Source: Isoetes taiwanensis (lineage: Eukaryota > Streptophyta > Lycopodiopsida > Isoetales > Isoetaceae). From it: DNA of 64,000 nucleotides. The notes beneath the pieces are model-generated. The model had not been told where the DNA came from. It saw nothing but the letters and a program-made list of their open reading frames with translations, and searched no databases. The position numbers and the translations under genes were made by a program. The DNA lies in NCBI GenBank assembly GCA_021234155.1, contig JAJEKV010000014.1, positions 21,279,513 to 21,343,512 of the forward strand, written 5' to 3'. Below, piece after piece: positions 44,047-55,959 of the stretch (positions are counted from its first letter, which is position 1; every line of letters begins with the position of its first letter).

Positions 44047-46060
44047 TTACTCTAGAGTAAGAGACTGACGATAAGAATCAATTTGAAAAAATTGAATCCA
44101 AATATATTCCATCACTTCCAATTCAAGGGAGGAATACTTGTAAGCCATCAATATCTTTTTCTGGGCCACATCAATAACGTTGTGTGCAGATGAGTAAATG
44201 CCTTGAAAGATGTGGCATCTGCGACGCTCCCATAACGACCACATAAGCCAACCAGAACCAAGATGGAATGCCCTCTGTTTAGCTAGGGGCCATGCATTGG
44301 GATAGGATGTGAAAAGGATGCATCGGCAGTCCAATGCACTGTTAAATAAACGTTGTAGCTAGGACCACGAAGGCTGAACGTCTGGACAATAAAAAAGGCA
44401 ATGCTCAAGAGTCTCAATGTCTGAAAGGCAGAGCGAACATATTAGATATGTGAAGATCATAAAGATGCCCATCAACACGCAGGCATCTTAACCTGCCACT
44501 AAAGTACAGAAACTTTAGAATGGAGCAACTTATCCGAAAGCCAAGCCATGTACGACTCAAATTGAGCTGTGGAACCTATAGGTTCCATCCATCTGGCAAC
44601 AGGAGGGCTGTGGGCTAAGAGGAGGCAATATACTAATTTGACAAAGTGCTTGTTTTTGTAAATATTTTCGTGACAGTCCTAAGGCAACCTTTCAGTAACA
44701 CCAACCTGCACCATAAAGGCAAATTTTCTGCGACCTTCTCCCAGACAGACACAACCCAATGGAAGAGTAGAAATTTTACTTGAAATTTAGGCGAAGACAA
44801 TAGGCGAGCAACTTCATACCATGCTTGAATAGAGATGACATCTGCAGAAACCCATCGTCTCTGTGTAAGGGGATGAACTGATGCAGCCAGTGGATGTGCT
44901 GAGGGGTTTGGAGGAAGTGGTGCCCACCACCATGGGGTCTAAAATAGTGTGTGGATGGAATGATGTATCCAAAAGTGGTGTTTGGCTGCATCTCATGCTG
45001 CCAATCCACGCAAAAAGGGAGAAGCATTTAGAAAAAACTGCAGGGGCTAAAATAATGCCTAAGGTAGAACTGATGTGACTGCCTTTTTGCCTAAAGGGAT
45101 ACAATGACCAAGAGCTTGTCTAAGAAGGCATAAACTAGGAGAGTCATCTTCATTATTCAAGAGTTCCAAAACACCTTAATCACAATATCTTTCTCGGTAC
45201 CTGCCCATATAAAGTTCTGGACTATTGCAATGAGCTCTTGTACTTTGAACTGTGGGGCTAGCAGTAAGGATCCCATATAGACATGGGTACTACTAAGGAC
45301 TGACTTGGCCACTGTAATGCGACCCACAAGAGACAACTATACTGTGGGCCACTAAAACAAGTGCTTCTCCAAACGCTTAATGATCTCCTCCCATGCATCT
45401 CTAGCACTAACATGAATGCCAATTGGAATCCTTAGCAATTCGATGGCCTGTCTATGAGCAAGTAACCTCCATGGTACGATCATGAGCACACAACAGAGTC
45501 GGAATATCCAACTTCCATAAAGTTGCACACTTCTGCTACCCCACAAGGACACCGAAAGCCAGTGAAAATGTGTCTAGGAGCAATTTGACAGCTTCTAGAT
45601 TCTCAATGTTAGCGACCAGTAAGAGGAACATGTCCTGCATATTGATTGCAAACCTCTTGTATGCTATCGTCTATTGTGAGATCCCTATGTGGTTGCAACA
45701 ATAAATAATTACGACATTGCCTTTGCGACAATTGTGAAGAGCAATGGTGCTAAAAGGCATCCCTGATGAATACCACGACCAAGTGAGAAGACCTCTGATG
45801 CCCCACCATGGAACATAACAATCCCCTGAGTAGAGACATGCAGCTTCATAATGTCTGACGTGAATTATTCCTTAAATCCCAGTCTCAACATACATCGACG
45901 CATGAACTCCCAGCTAACACTGTCGTAAGCCTTCGCAAAATCAAGCTTAAGGTACACAACTGGAAGGTTTTGATTATGTGCCCAATAGATTCCTTTGTTA
46001 GCCTTATCATTTCTGGAGCTTATGGATATTAAACTGCATATCATTATCTTATATGCCATA
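44047..46060 (-). pseudogene. L1-type LINE ORF2, heavily decayed
   Basis: The minus strand, starting at 46060, reads KLDFAKAYDSVSWEFM (RT motif A region), then near 45810-45740 FSLGRGIHQGCLLAP (normally RQGCPLSP), then near 45640 NMQDMFLLLV where the catalytic YADD should be. Downstream near 45550 the frame has LWGSRSVQLYGS. The final frame (44334-44047) gives AFHLGSGWLMWSLWERRRCHIFQG, the conserved end of plant L1s (compare RAFHLCRAWLLWLIWKRRRAKVFQ at 54440). At least five frame changes or stops. The active site is destroyed. No clear A-tail remains. Confidence 0.78.
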
Positions 46061-46600
46061 AGTGTGCTATATAGTTATGTTTTAAATATAGGGTTAAATA
46101 TATATGTACTTCTAATTGTGGACTTGAAGACAAAGATTCAATTTCTAGGATGGGTCCTATGATACAATCAAGTGGCAAGTGAAGTGGTGTTCTCATTGAG
46201 CTTTGTAAAATCGTTGAGTACAAAATGATTCCCCTACTCGGGGTAGAACTTCTAAAAAAACTTGAAATTTGAGTGCTCTGAAACTAGACAATCATCGAGA
46301 GCACCACGATAAAAGATGATTCATCCGCAACTTGGTCTATGCAAAAGTGAGAAAAACTGGCGACCGCTTCTCATCGGGATTAAAAACCCCGTCCTTTCAG
46401 TTTTTCGAGGAAAACCCTAATGAGAAACGGTCATCAACACTCTCAAAGAATGCCGTTAGCATACGTCCGCCGAGAAGTGAGGTGATAATACAACATGATG
46501 GCACTGACGACTGAGAGAACTGCAAGAAAATGACCTGCAATGGAAAGTCTGAAAAGGAGAATGACCCATTAGAAAGTTAGAAGCTGCAGGCATAGGCACA
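46061..46600. other. Unassigned repeat-like sequence
   Basis: It carries TGGGTCCTATGATACAATCA near 46151, which recurs on the same strand near 55910, so both regions hold parts of a common dispersed repeat. A frame at 46332-46514 has no recognisable domain. Confidence 0.45.
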
Positions 46601-46624
46601 CACTAAAGCACAATTATCAAGAAT

Positions 46625-46815
46625 ATAATAGCACTCAGAGGCTCCAGGGCCACGCCGAGGAAGAAACACAGCCGACCAGTCGAGAACCGTCCGCGGAAAA
46701 AGACTATCGCGGAAAGAACATCTGACTAGTGCTGCCTCGGAGGCTACAGTGCCACGCCGAGGAGAAAATAAATAACAAATACAATCTCAGAGGCTACAAC
46801 ACTACGCCGAGAAAA
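46625..46815. repeat. Repeated hairpin motif, three copies
   Basis: The motif CTCGGAGGCTACAGTGCCAC followed by GCCGAG occurs in variants near 46633, 46734 and 46785, and a weaker form lies near 46905. Each copy has a CTCGG/CCGAG stem. Similar short repeats precede the 3' LTR in some plant gypsy elements. That assignment is inference; no LTR pair is seen here. Confidence 0.6.
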
Positions 46816-47239
46816 AGAAACTATGCAGACAAAGCTGACGGCCATAGAGCCATACCATAGACAGAACAACTCGCCGATTAAAAAAATGACTAAGAAAATA
46901 CTGTCCTGGAGGCTAAAAAGCAGAGACTATGCACAAAAAAATGGAAGGCCATGGGACCACAATATAAATGAATCGTAACCAAATACGAAACACTCCGAAA
47001 ACTGCACATATAACCAACAAGCCCAGATATGATAGAGGGAGAGGGGGTGGGAAACTTGTGGAGGCAAAAGAGAAAGAATGAAGAAGGAGCTCAAGAGAAC
47101 GCCGATGACTGGAAAAGAAGAATGAAGCAGTATAAATAGGAGAGGCGAGGAAGGGCGTCCCCATCCAAGGAATGTCAGTTCTATTCACTACAACCCCAAC
47201 ATTTGGTCCACGGCTGAAAACAACAGTAAAAACAAAGTA

Positions 47240-47510
47240 CGGGTTGTTTTTTTTAAGATTTGAAAAAGACCTACACGTAGTTATGCGGAGGTGTGGTTTT
47301 TCAAGAATATGCTGTAGTTTTTCTTAAGGAGCCATAGTTTTTTTTTTAAAGAATATGTAGTTTCTTAAGGAGGTATAATTTCTTTTTTAAGGATGTGTTG
47401 TTTTCTCAGGCAGTATGGTTTTTTGAAGGGATGTTTTTCTAAGGTGTTGTTTTTTAAGGTAGTGTTTTTTTGAGGTGTGTTTTTTTATGGTTTTCTTAGA
47501 ATCCATGTAC
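47240..47510. repeat. T-rich degenerate repeat
   Basis: Loosely repeated phrases of the kind TGTAGTTTTTCTTAAGGAG and GGTGTTGTTTTTTAAGG, with 15-30 bp spacing. The complement resembles the A-rich stretch at 55340-55860. Confidence 0.6.
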
Positions 47511-47598
47511 TACCAAGTTGTCCACATGCCATTACTGCCACAAAATGGCAGCATACAAGAGCTATATACATGCTTGACACACTTTACTAGCAATTGAC

Positions 47599-47599
47599 T

Positions 47600-47679
<80 letters not shown>

Positions 47680-47726
47680 GCGTGTGCGTGTGCGTGTGCG
47701 TGTGCGTGTGCGTGTGCGTGTGTGTA
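47599..47726. repeat. Compound (GT)n / (GTGTGC)n microsatellite
   Basis: About 37 GT units are followed by about eight GTGTGC-type hexamers (period 6), ending at GTGTGTAG. Open frames here (poly Cys-Val or Thr-His) are artefacts. The alternating purine-pyrimidine tract favours Z-DNA. Confidence 0.97.
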
Positions 47727-48474
47727 GTCAAAGGTTGAAGGGCCCAAAGTTAAAGTCTGGAAGACCCTTGAAATTCAATGACACTTTGCATGATTCAAGC
47801 TTTTGCCATGGTGTTACTTCTTAAGGCATGATTTGCTATTTTCCAAAGTTTTACTACCATCGTTCCACCCAAAAAAGTCATCTCTTTATACTTCATTTTC
47901 TCCCCTTTCATACACCATTGCCATTTGTTGAGATCAAAGTTATTCCTTAGTCAAAATCATACCATTCAATCATCGCATATGAGAAATTGCTAAAATTCCA
48001 TCTAATTTAGCCATTTCTAAAGTCCAATACATATTCTCTCTCAAAAAAACAAAGATATAGAGAGAGAATGTACACTTTGACATGACATTCCTAGAAAAAT
48101 GAAAAAATTGGCCTAAAAATCTCAAATCCAAGCACCATTGTGCATACATGTCAAACGTTCCATTACATCATCCCTACATCATCACAATGTCATATCCATG
48201 TCACAAAAAGTTCTTGACTAGGAGAAAAGTTGTTTGCTAATTTTCTTGCCACATCACCACCCTCACATTGCCATGTCACCCTTTGCTTGCCAAGTAATCA
48301 TCTTTGTTGCCAAATCACCCACCCCTAGCCATTCTTGCCCTAAAAACAAAAAATTCTTATAATCCAAATTTTCTTATTAAAAAATGTAATGGGCTTTAAA
48401 AAAATTCAATTTGGCCAAATTTAGACCCCCAAAATCGATTTCTTGGGATGCGTACAAAAATTGAAAATGACAAA
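47727..48474. other. No gene seen
   Basis: AT-rich sequence with several CCATGTCAC/CACATTGCCATG-like phrases near 48180-48270. No coding signal. Confidence 0.4.
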
Positions 48475-48810
48475 ACTTGGGTGGCTCAAACTTGCCACGT
48501 GGGCTCTAACATGCCACATAGGCTCCAGCATGCCAAGGTGGCTCAAACATGCGACCTCTTCCAAAGTCCTCTTCCAAAAGCCCCTGGCAACGGACGAAAA
48601 ACTATCCCACTCCAGAACTGTGAATTGGCTCTGTGAATGGATTCAGAACATTGACATTACCCTAGGGACCAAGTTTCATGGGCAGAAGACCACCATTTAT
48701 CCAAGAAGCACCAAAATAGCTCATATCCAACACATTCGTAGTCAATTGGCCTAGGAGGTGGCTGGGGAATACTGCTATGTAGAGTGTTCGTGTTTCTTTC
48801 GTATTCCTTA
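48475..48810. repeat. Second locus of the minisatellite plus repeat family
   Basis: 48480-48558 holds four to five units of the 19-bp minisatellite in the orientation seen at 1-430. It runs directly into 48560-48800, which matches about 2640-2900 (phrases CATTGACATTACCCTAGGGA and GGGCAGAAGACCACC), about 80-85% alike. This shows that the two repeats are physically associated at separate loci. Confidence 0.85.
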
Positions 48811-50306
48811 TTTACCCTTGAACTTGCCCTCTTGTTATATTATGACCCCCATGGTACCTTGTTTCAAATTCCTTAACATTTTTCCCATTCCTATATCCAT
48901 ATCCCATTTCTACCCCATTATGCTTACCGCATGCCTATCTCCATATTCCATTTCTTTCCCATTATGCTTACTTGGCTTCAATTCATCTTTGGCAATTTTT
49001 ATCTAGACCATTGTTCCATTTATTCATGTACATTCCCGTGAGCCATCTACTTGAACCACTAATCTTCATGCTCCATATTTTTAAGCTCCATTGCCACCTT
49101 GCCCAACATCCATGTTGCCATTTTTTGCCTTCAAAGTCTTGCTAAAGCCTTTATCATATGCCATTTTACCTTACATGGTCACCATATAACTTTTTGTCTT
49201 ATTTCTCCACCATTATTTTTCTACCATGCCCCCAAGCCTTTATGATGCCCTTGCTCCATTAGGATGGTTGGCTTTGAGAAATTCCATATCCAAAGGCTAC
49301 ATCAATATTAAATCCCAAGATTAAGCCAAAAAGCTAGTATAAAATGCATGCCACCATGGTTCAAACCATTGAAGGTCTTAAAGCCATGTTCATTTGTTTC
49401 TCTTAAAAATTCCTAAGACTATGGTTGGACGCAGGAAATACAGTAAACACTAGCAAAATAGAGGAAAAATAACGAGCACATATCGCGAGCTCTTCACGAA
49501 AATACGGTCGGGCAAATCCTAAACTTGGAAACATGCTCGAATCACACCAGATGAGTAATTCTAGTATACTATGAATATCTCTAAGTAAAGAAAAATAAGA
49601 GGCATGACGAATCCAATGCCTTGGAAAAGCTAGAGCCATAGATAACATACCATTAGAAACCACCTCCAATTGTGTTCTATAGTTAAGGTCCCTACAACAG
49701 GTCTCATAATAATATATGTATCCGATACAAATGAAAAACGATTGTACCCATGTAAACATTTTCGTAGTTCTTGGATGGCGACGGTGGCCAAAGCCTTTAC
49801 CGATGATGATGCTCTCCCCTTTCTATCTCATACTCTATTTCCTTTGCCTTTCTCCAAACTTCGTATAAACAACTAAATCTAGCTACATATGGGCTTTTAT
49901 CTAAACCATCATAGTAATCATAAGATATCATCGAGAAATGTCCATAATATCTCCTTGCCTATTCACTCTTCTTTAGACCATTCATATGGATAGATAAGCA
50001 CTATCGATAAAGACTGTGCATAAGCACACTTGATTAATTAGCACTACTCTAGGTGGGATAAATGTAGATTTGTGATCCAAACTTTATTCCCCATAAATGC
50101 TATAGACGCAAGCAAAACTTGTACTCAAAGGAGGTCATGCATTGTGGGGAAGATTCGATATGAACAATTAGAGCATGGCAATTAGGATATAAGCAATTAT
50201 AGTGTGCCACTTTACATGTAATTGCCCCAAATGTGATTCCACTTGCATTCAAACCTTCGAATTTTTAGGCCAACGTGCGCTGCCACTCCCTTGTTTAATT
50301 GTCGGG
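48811..50306. other. No gene recognised
   Basis: 48820-49380 is pyrimidine-rich with two copies of CCCATTATGCTTAC (48914 and 48958). A minus-strand frame at 49403-49759 (118 aa) has no domain that I recognise and lacks supporting splice or start context. I leave it unassigned. Confidence 0.4.
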
Positions 50307-50315
50307 GAGTTTAGC

Positions 50316-50497
50316 CGAGCGCCGTAAATATCGGACACTGACATGTTATACCCAGCCTTAAATGGCAAAAAATCGGCTAAGTCCACAAAAACGCCGTGTA
50401 TTTTTTTTGGGCGTGGCTATAACATGTCAAACACACGGATATACCACGGATATGCCCGTGGGTATAACATGTCAGTGTCCGATATTTACGGCGCTCG
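50316..50497. mobile_element. 182-bp Mutator-type MITE with perfect TIRs
   Basis: The arms 50316-50354 and 50459-50497 are perfect 39-bp inverted repeats, starting CGAGCGCCGTAAATATCGG. The 9-bp direct repeat GAGTTTAGC flanks it (50307-50315 and 50498-50506). The 9-bp duplication is characteristic of Mutator-like elements. The centre holds further inverted phrases (GGCTATAACATGTC, CCGTGGTATATCC in complement). There is no coding capacity. Perfect arms suggest recent insertion. A relative lies in SKS intron 7. Confidence 0.92.
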
Positions 50498-50784
50498 GAG
50501 TTTAGCTGACAATTAGGGCGATTGCAAATAGGCTGGAAGCTTTCATCGACGCATGTTCTTCCCTCGATGAAGGAAGCCCGCAAAAAGTCTCCTCTCCATA
50601 ATAAAAGACCTACATCTCTTCGTTCAAATTATTCACTCTAACATCGGTTCTGCTGCGTGTAAGAGAATTCAAGTTGAACGATTCATCTACATTCAGGTAA
50701 GATATTTAGTTTTGGATTATTGATTTTTCATAAATATGTTCGTGTCACATTATTACTCTTTCCGGATTAAAGCAGTCTCTGGAT

Positions 50785-50871
50785 TTCATTGATTGCACAT
50801 TTAAACCATCGAATTCATTGATTGCACATTCGAACTATAGAATTTATTGATTGCATATTCAAACTGCTACA
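50785..50871. repeat. 29-bp tandem repeat, three copies
   Basis: Copies start at 50785, 50814 and 50843 with the core TTCATTGATTGCACATT. Confidence 0.85.
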
Positions 50872-50874
50872 GAC

Positions 50875-51063
50875 ATGGATACACCAGTTGACATTGTTTT
50901 TTCAACTCGAGGACAAGATTCTCAATTCCCTCTTTCGGATGAGCAACCAATTCCATCTCATCTAGTGAAGATTCCGACACGCCGTCCCCAGCATCCCAAT
51001 CCGTTTCCTTATAGTGGCACAAATGATTGTATATGTAGAAGGCTATGTGATGGGTATGATTAG
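50875..51063 (+). CDS. Hypothetical small protein, 62 aa, possibly spliced
   Basis: The start ATG follows a good acceptor (CTGCTACAG, ending 50872). A strong donor, CAG|GTAAGA, lies near 50698, after a stretch that could be a 5' UTR exon, so a two-exon transcript is conceivable. The product begins MDTPVDIVFSTRG, is Pro-rich in the middle (IPTRRPQHPNPFP) and ends CICRRLCDGYD. I do not recognise it. There is no homology or expression evidence, and chance is quite possible. Confidence 0.18.
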   Translation: MDTPVDIVFSTRGQDSQFPLSDEQPIPSHLVKIPTRRPQHPNPFPYSGTNDCICRRLCDGYD

Positions 51064-53249
51064 CAGATGGCACACAAGGACAAGAAACAACAACTTTAAG
51101 TCACCTTTAATTTAATAGTGGTCCACAAGGTTTGAAGGATAATTGCAATTCAACACCTTTTCGCCTATTCTTGCTTGTTATGATAATGCAGATCATCACC
51201 GTTTTGATATGGAGTCTTAGGATGCAAAATGAAACGAAGGATAATGATATAAATTATATCCTGCAAGTCTCTTTGTGTGAGGATGTGACACCGACGTCTG
51301 GTAATCTCATTCATTTTTTCAGATGTTCATGTTTCAAGTTGTAACATATTGGCAGGAGATTTTGAGCAATCATATCTAATTTTTCATTATTGCCTCAAGC
51401 ACATCTAGTTTGACCTATGCATGCCTTGGGCGAGTACAAAGACTATTGTTTCCTTTTTAACACTGGTTGTTGATGTGGCAAACCAGCAAATGCTTTCAAT
51501 CTTTGTAATAAGAATGTATGTTATAAGGGCTTCTTTTACTCTCTGTTCCTTCGTAACTGTAATTAACTAAGTTGTCTAAACGTTATTCAAGTCAGTTCGG
51601 TGTAGTTCCGTTGCACAAAATGTCTTTGCTCAAATTTCTATTCAGTGTCCTGCTAAAAAATAAGCAAACAGTAGATTGTAGTAGATGAAGGGATGCCCGT
51701 GATGCCTTGTCTGCTATGCCCGGAATACATAGGTATGGTGCCACATCAGTGATTCAAACAAAAATTGAAGTGCCAAGCAATGTCGAATCACGACCAGCAG
51801 TGTCATTAGCACTTGCGGTGCCATTTGGTATCATTTATTGCCATGTCTGTGAACTCCATTGCCGTATGTGAAATCTCGCCCCATATACTCTGGCACCATA
51901 TGTCAAATCTCGCCCGATATACTCTAGCAAAAAATCAAAGAGTACTTAATTCCTAATTCTTGGATTTATCACGTGGCAACTGGCTGTAGGATACGCTGGA
52001 GAGTTTAAATTGTCATCAAAGGTATTCATATCTCGCTATATTATTTAAATTTCTCAATTCCAAGACTCCCCCCATTTCTTTTCAAAAAAAACTCCCACCA
52101 ATTCCTCGTCCTTTGCCACGTCATCGATCTCTTTGTTTCTCTGTCTTTTCTCTTCTCTTCCGTTTTCTTCTAGTTTTGATGGCACTGGCGCTGGCCGTCT
52201 TTGCCCTTGGCGCTGGCGCTGAGGGTTATGGATGCACGTAGATGTTAGGTGCGCTCTATCTGGGACTCGTAGCGCATAGATATGCTTTGTCACAGTTGCA
52301 TGTCACTGTTCTTTTCAGTCTATTCTTAAAAAAATGCTTGCTTTTTTTACAGAACGTGTTCCTCTAGGGTTTTCAGAACTATTTACTCTACGGTTTCCTC
52401 TACGCTCTGTTGTCCCCTGTGGCTTAAGAAGGCAAAAGCAGAAACGAAATTGCATACAGACTCAGCAGATACATGATGCTCTACAAGGTAGGTACGAAAC
52501 TATACTTATTCTTAGTTTAGAAAAATGAAAATCGCCATAATGCTAGTTTCATGCCATATCTAGCTGATCTATTTCTAAAGGATTGGTAGAATAGGATTTT
52601 TCTTTTCCTGCTAGCTTAGCTTAGTTATCATGGGGCTGATGCATTTTTTTGAAGTGATTGTTAAGCTGTGATGAAAAAGCCTAAATGTATTTTTTGGATA
52701 TGATCAAAGCATCTTATGCATTTTGTTCGATATGCAGAAACATAAAGCAGCGCTTGCAAAGAAATCAAATTTGAGGCCTAGGCGAGTTGAAGTCTGGTTT
52801 TTAGAGTAGAAGGGTAAGGTAAGAAAATGCCCGCTCCCAAAAAGTAAGAGAGGAGAGTAAAAAAAAGTTATATTATTGCTTACTAGCTGTATAAATTAAA
52901 ATGATTCATGAGATCAGAGCTATTATTTTGCGTATTTGAGCTGACTGAGTGGTTTATTTGTATAGGACGAAGCTGAAATAGTAAGAAATAAACTGTGTGA
53001 TTTTTAAAAAGGTGTTGTGAAGAAGCGGTGGCTCTAAGGTGCTCAACTTATGGAGCTCCTAGTGATCTACACTAAAGTCTTACGTAAACCCAAGGCCCGC
53101 TTGTATGTTAGTCATTTTCCCGCTTTGATATTTTTACAGTCGGTTAATTGCTCGCTTTTGATTGATTGCAAGAAGCTATCTAGGATCGAACTACGGCAAA
53201 AGGATCTTGTCAAAGGCCAGGGAGCAGGTAACTTTCAACTAGATGTTTT
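51064..53249. other. No gene recognised
   Basis: Several splice-like junctions (for example donor AAG|GTAGGT near 52487 and acceptor GATATGCAG near 52737) and short frames occur (52334-52528). None forms a convincing gene. 52050-52220 is pyrimidine-rich. Confidence 0.4.
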
Positions 53250-54741
53250 GAATATCTTAAGCGAAGATCCGAACCGGTGGAGGGGAAGTAAACTCACCAT
53301 GGCTGGTAGGATTCGATAGCCAAGTCGCTCAGCACTCATGTTTATGCAGCCTCCTGCATACTTGCGCCAGAAAGTGTGGTTAAGGAGTTGGATGACACCA
53401 TTCGCAATTTTGTTTGGGGAGGAAATGAGGAGGGGGCTACAGTGAAGGTCGCATGGTGGAAGTGTGTGCGTCCCGAAAGGCGGGGGCTTAGGTATGCTTG
53501 ATGTGTCCTTGCACACGAAGGTTACGTGTCGAAATTCATCCGGCGGTTGTTGCGGGAGCAACAATCCCGAGGATTGGCTCTGTTAAACGCCGCTTCCGCC
53601 ACTCTATTGTGTTTTAGGAAGCCAGCAATTCCGCTCCTGGGCTGCCGTGGGCTGCTTTGAGGATTTGCGGCCATTCCCTCATGCTTAGCCTTTTCTTAAA
53701 GGTCTCCTCAAGGCACGGAAGGTGGTCAAGGTTCTCTTTTCATTGGACCCTAGCAGGTGTATGGTAGCCTCATCGCCCTTTCTTTGGGTACCCTTGGATT
53801 CGTGCATCTCCCTTGGCCTCTTCCCTACACCCGGGTACTTTCGGCCGATGGATTCTTTGCGGGGTAACATCCATCCGTGGATCGGTATTGGGAGGGTCAC
53901 TGGCGCCGTGGGAGTTTTTAGGGATCGATTTGGCCTTCGGGACCGGGACATTCGGACTTGGGCGAGAATTGCGAATGCTATTCCATTGCGCTTGTCTTCT
54001 CAAGTCAATCGCGTTTGGAAGTCACATAGTGGACTTGATGCATCTCGGTTTTGTAGCATCGGCTTATGGGCTTCTAGCGCTTCAGGGACACATTGCAGCC
54101 GGATAAGTGGTCACTTAAGCTTCCAGGGAGTAAGTGGCCCGCCATGTGGAAGTGGGCATGGAATACATTGCCTCCTCCTAAAATCCAGTACCCTTTTATG
54201 GCAGATCTTGCACCAGTAGCCTCGGGGTGAATGTCCGAATTACCACGTGTTCAAGCCTCGGGTAGCGGAAACATGCCCTCTATGTGGGAGGCGCCGAGAC
54301 CATTGAGCCTTTGCTTTGTCCTATGCTCGGAGGTAGGGGCAGCTTGGTCCCGGGTGAGAGCCCTCTTTGGGTCTTCTTCACCGCGGTCGAAGCTTCTCAT
54401 GGGAGTCTTTCCTAGCGGTTAGTCGGTGGCCAAGCGGCCGGGCATTCCATTTATGCAGAGCTTGGCTTCTGTGGTTGATTTGGAAAAGACGGAGAGCGAA
54501 GGTCTTTCAAAATGCAGTGCTTAGCCCTTTTCGGTTGGTTCCGATCTTGAGGCATAAGTTGTGGCAGGCTTACCAAGTCTCAAGCTTGTCTGGCACAGTT
54601 AAGCGGGAAATTTGGTCGACATTCTTACAGATTGTGAATCATGATGGACACTTCATTTCTTAGCACCACACTTATCATTGTACTTGATCACATTCTAGTA
54701 GTTTAATATATTCCTATATTCTTCAAAAAAAAAAAAAAAAA
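53250..54741 (+). mobile_element. L1-type LINE 3' half with poly(A)
   Basis: Begins near the RT thumb and ends in an A run at 54725-54741. GC content is clearly higher than its surroundings. 5' truncation is typical of incomplete reverse transcription. Confidence 0.87.
53256..54660 (+). pseudogene. L1 ORF2 C-terminal region, broken
   Basis: Scattered frames give EDPNRWRGSKLTMAGRI, then ILAPESVVKELDDTIRNFVW, AWWKCVRPERRGGLGMLDV, RDRDIRTWARIANAIPL, a zf-RVT remnant (MWKWAWNTLPPPKIQ, TCPLCGRRR) and the terminal RAFHLCRAWLLWLIWKRRR. These are in the expected order for a plant L1 after the RT core. Frameshifts lie near 53320, 53500, 54090 and 54230. The frame ending at 54663 (98 codons) is the longest intact piece after that at 53722-54219. 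No RT active site is present because of 5' truncation. Confidence 0.82.
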
Positions 54742-55339
54742 TAACACATAAGTTTTAAGCCATTTCAATCTGCTTTCTTAAATAGTTTTTTATTTGATCT
54801 TAATAAGCACTAAGGTATTTTCGATGTCAGCTATTATGTATTTCACCTAATACATTTTGCTATGTTTCAGGTTTTGCAGATGTCAAATCCAACAAGAGCA
54901 TTAAATCTTGCTTTATTTTGCAATATTTACAGAACTGCAGGTTTCTTTCTTTGTTTACAAATAATAAATTATCAAACTTTTTCTTGCATTATCTTGCAGT
55001 TTTGCATTGTTGATGAATTTGTGACATGATGCAAAAGATGCATTTTACTTCTAGATATGTCAGCATAGATCCACAGAATGTTTGGTATGCTTGTCTTGCA
55101 TTTTGAGAGATATACTGGTTGTATGCTTGTTTCTTCATAGATTACTACCCGAGCAGCCTCTAATCATTGTTCTTGTATTTGTATGTCAGTGGAAATTATT
55201 TGCCTGGATGGACTTGTTTGGGTTCGATTCCCAAAGGCTTTTTAAAAAACAGAATTGCCCTGGTTTAACTAAAAAACATCCATGCTTCTCAAATCAAACA
55301 ACACATGGAAAATGGTTGGTTGTGTTAAAACCAACATAT
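54742..55339. other. No gene seen
   Basis: AT-rich sequence without a recognisable feature. The frame at 55082-55348 has no known domain. Confidence 0.4.
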
Positions 55340-55860
55340 AGAAACTAAAATCTTACGTTTGAAAACCACACTGAGGAAAGCCATACAAGATTTCTATTTG
55401 TGAAAACTACACTCAAAAACCAAAAACAACATATCGAACCAAATTTTTACCTTTGAAAATTACACTTAAAAAAACCACACAAAAATTCTATTCATGAAAA
55501 CTACACTTGAAAACAAAAAACAACATATAGAAAACAAATTCTTACCCTTGAAAACCACACTTAAGAAAATTGCACGTATTTTCTATTTGTAAAAACTATA
55601 CTTGAAAACCACTCCTATTTTCAAAAACCATATGTGGATATTCTGTAAAACCACATGCTAGTTTTTTAGTAAAAAAAAAAAACAACAGCTAAAAACAACG
55701 CATTAATTTTTTTTCAAAAGGCTGTCAATTTTCTATGCATAGACTTTTTATCCAAAAACTACACGTTGTTTCTAGCATTTTCGGAACAAAACAACAGGTG
55801 GACTTTAAGTGTTGTTTTTCTCCAAAAAAGACAGCAAAAAACTACACATAGAGCCAAATT
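55340..55860. repeat. A-rich degenerate repeat
   Basis: Phrases such as GAAAACTACACTTGAAAAC and AAAAACAACATATAGAAA recur every 60-120 bp. The complement resembles 47240-47510. It is followed at about 55905 by the phrase GGGTCCTATGATACAATCAA shared with 46151. Confidence 0.65.
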
Positions 55861-55959
55861 TGGGGTTAGTGTGATTGCTATCGCAATAGAACCGTGGCAT
55901 TCCTAAGATGGGTCCTATGATACAATCAAGTGGCCGATAGAAGAGGAATCTACCTCAAA

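Noticed and set aside
47510-47824. Long frames of Thr-His, Ala-His or Cys-Val repeats
   Set aside because: Pure consequence of the (GT)n microsatellite.
49403-49759. 118-codon minus-strand frame
   Set aside because: No recognisable domain, no supported start or splice sites, and AT-rich surroundings; kept only as unassigned.
51900-52530. Possible gene with several splice-like junctions
   Set aside because: The frames are short, junctions are not consistent in phase, and no domain is seen.
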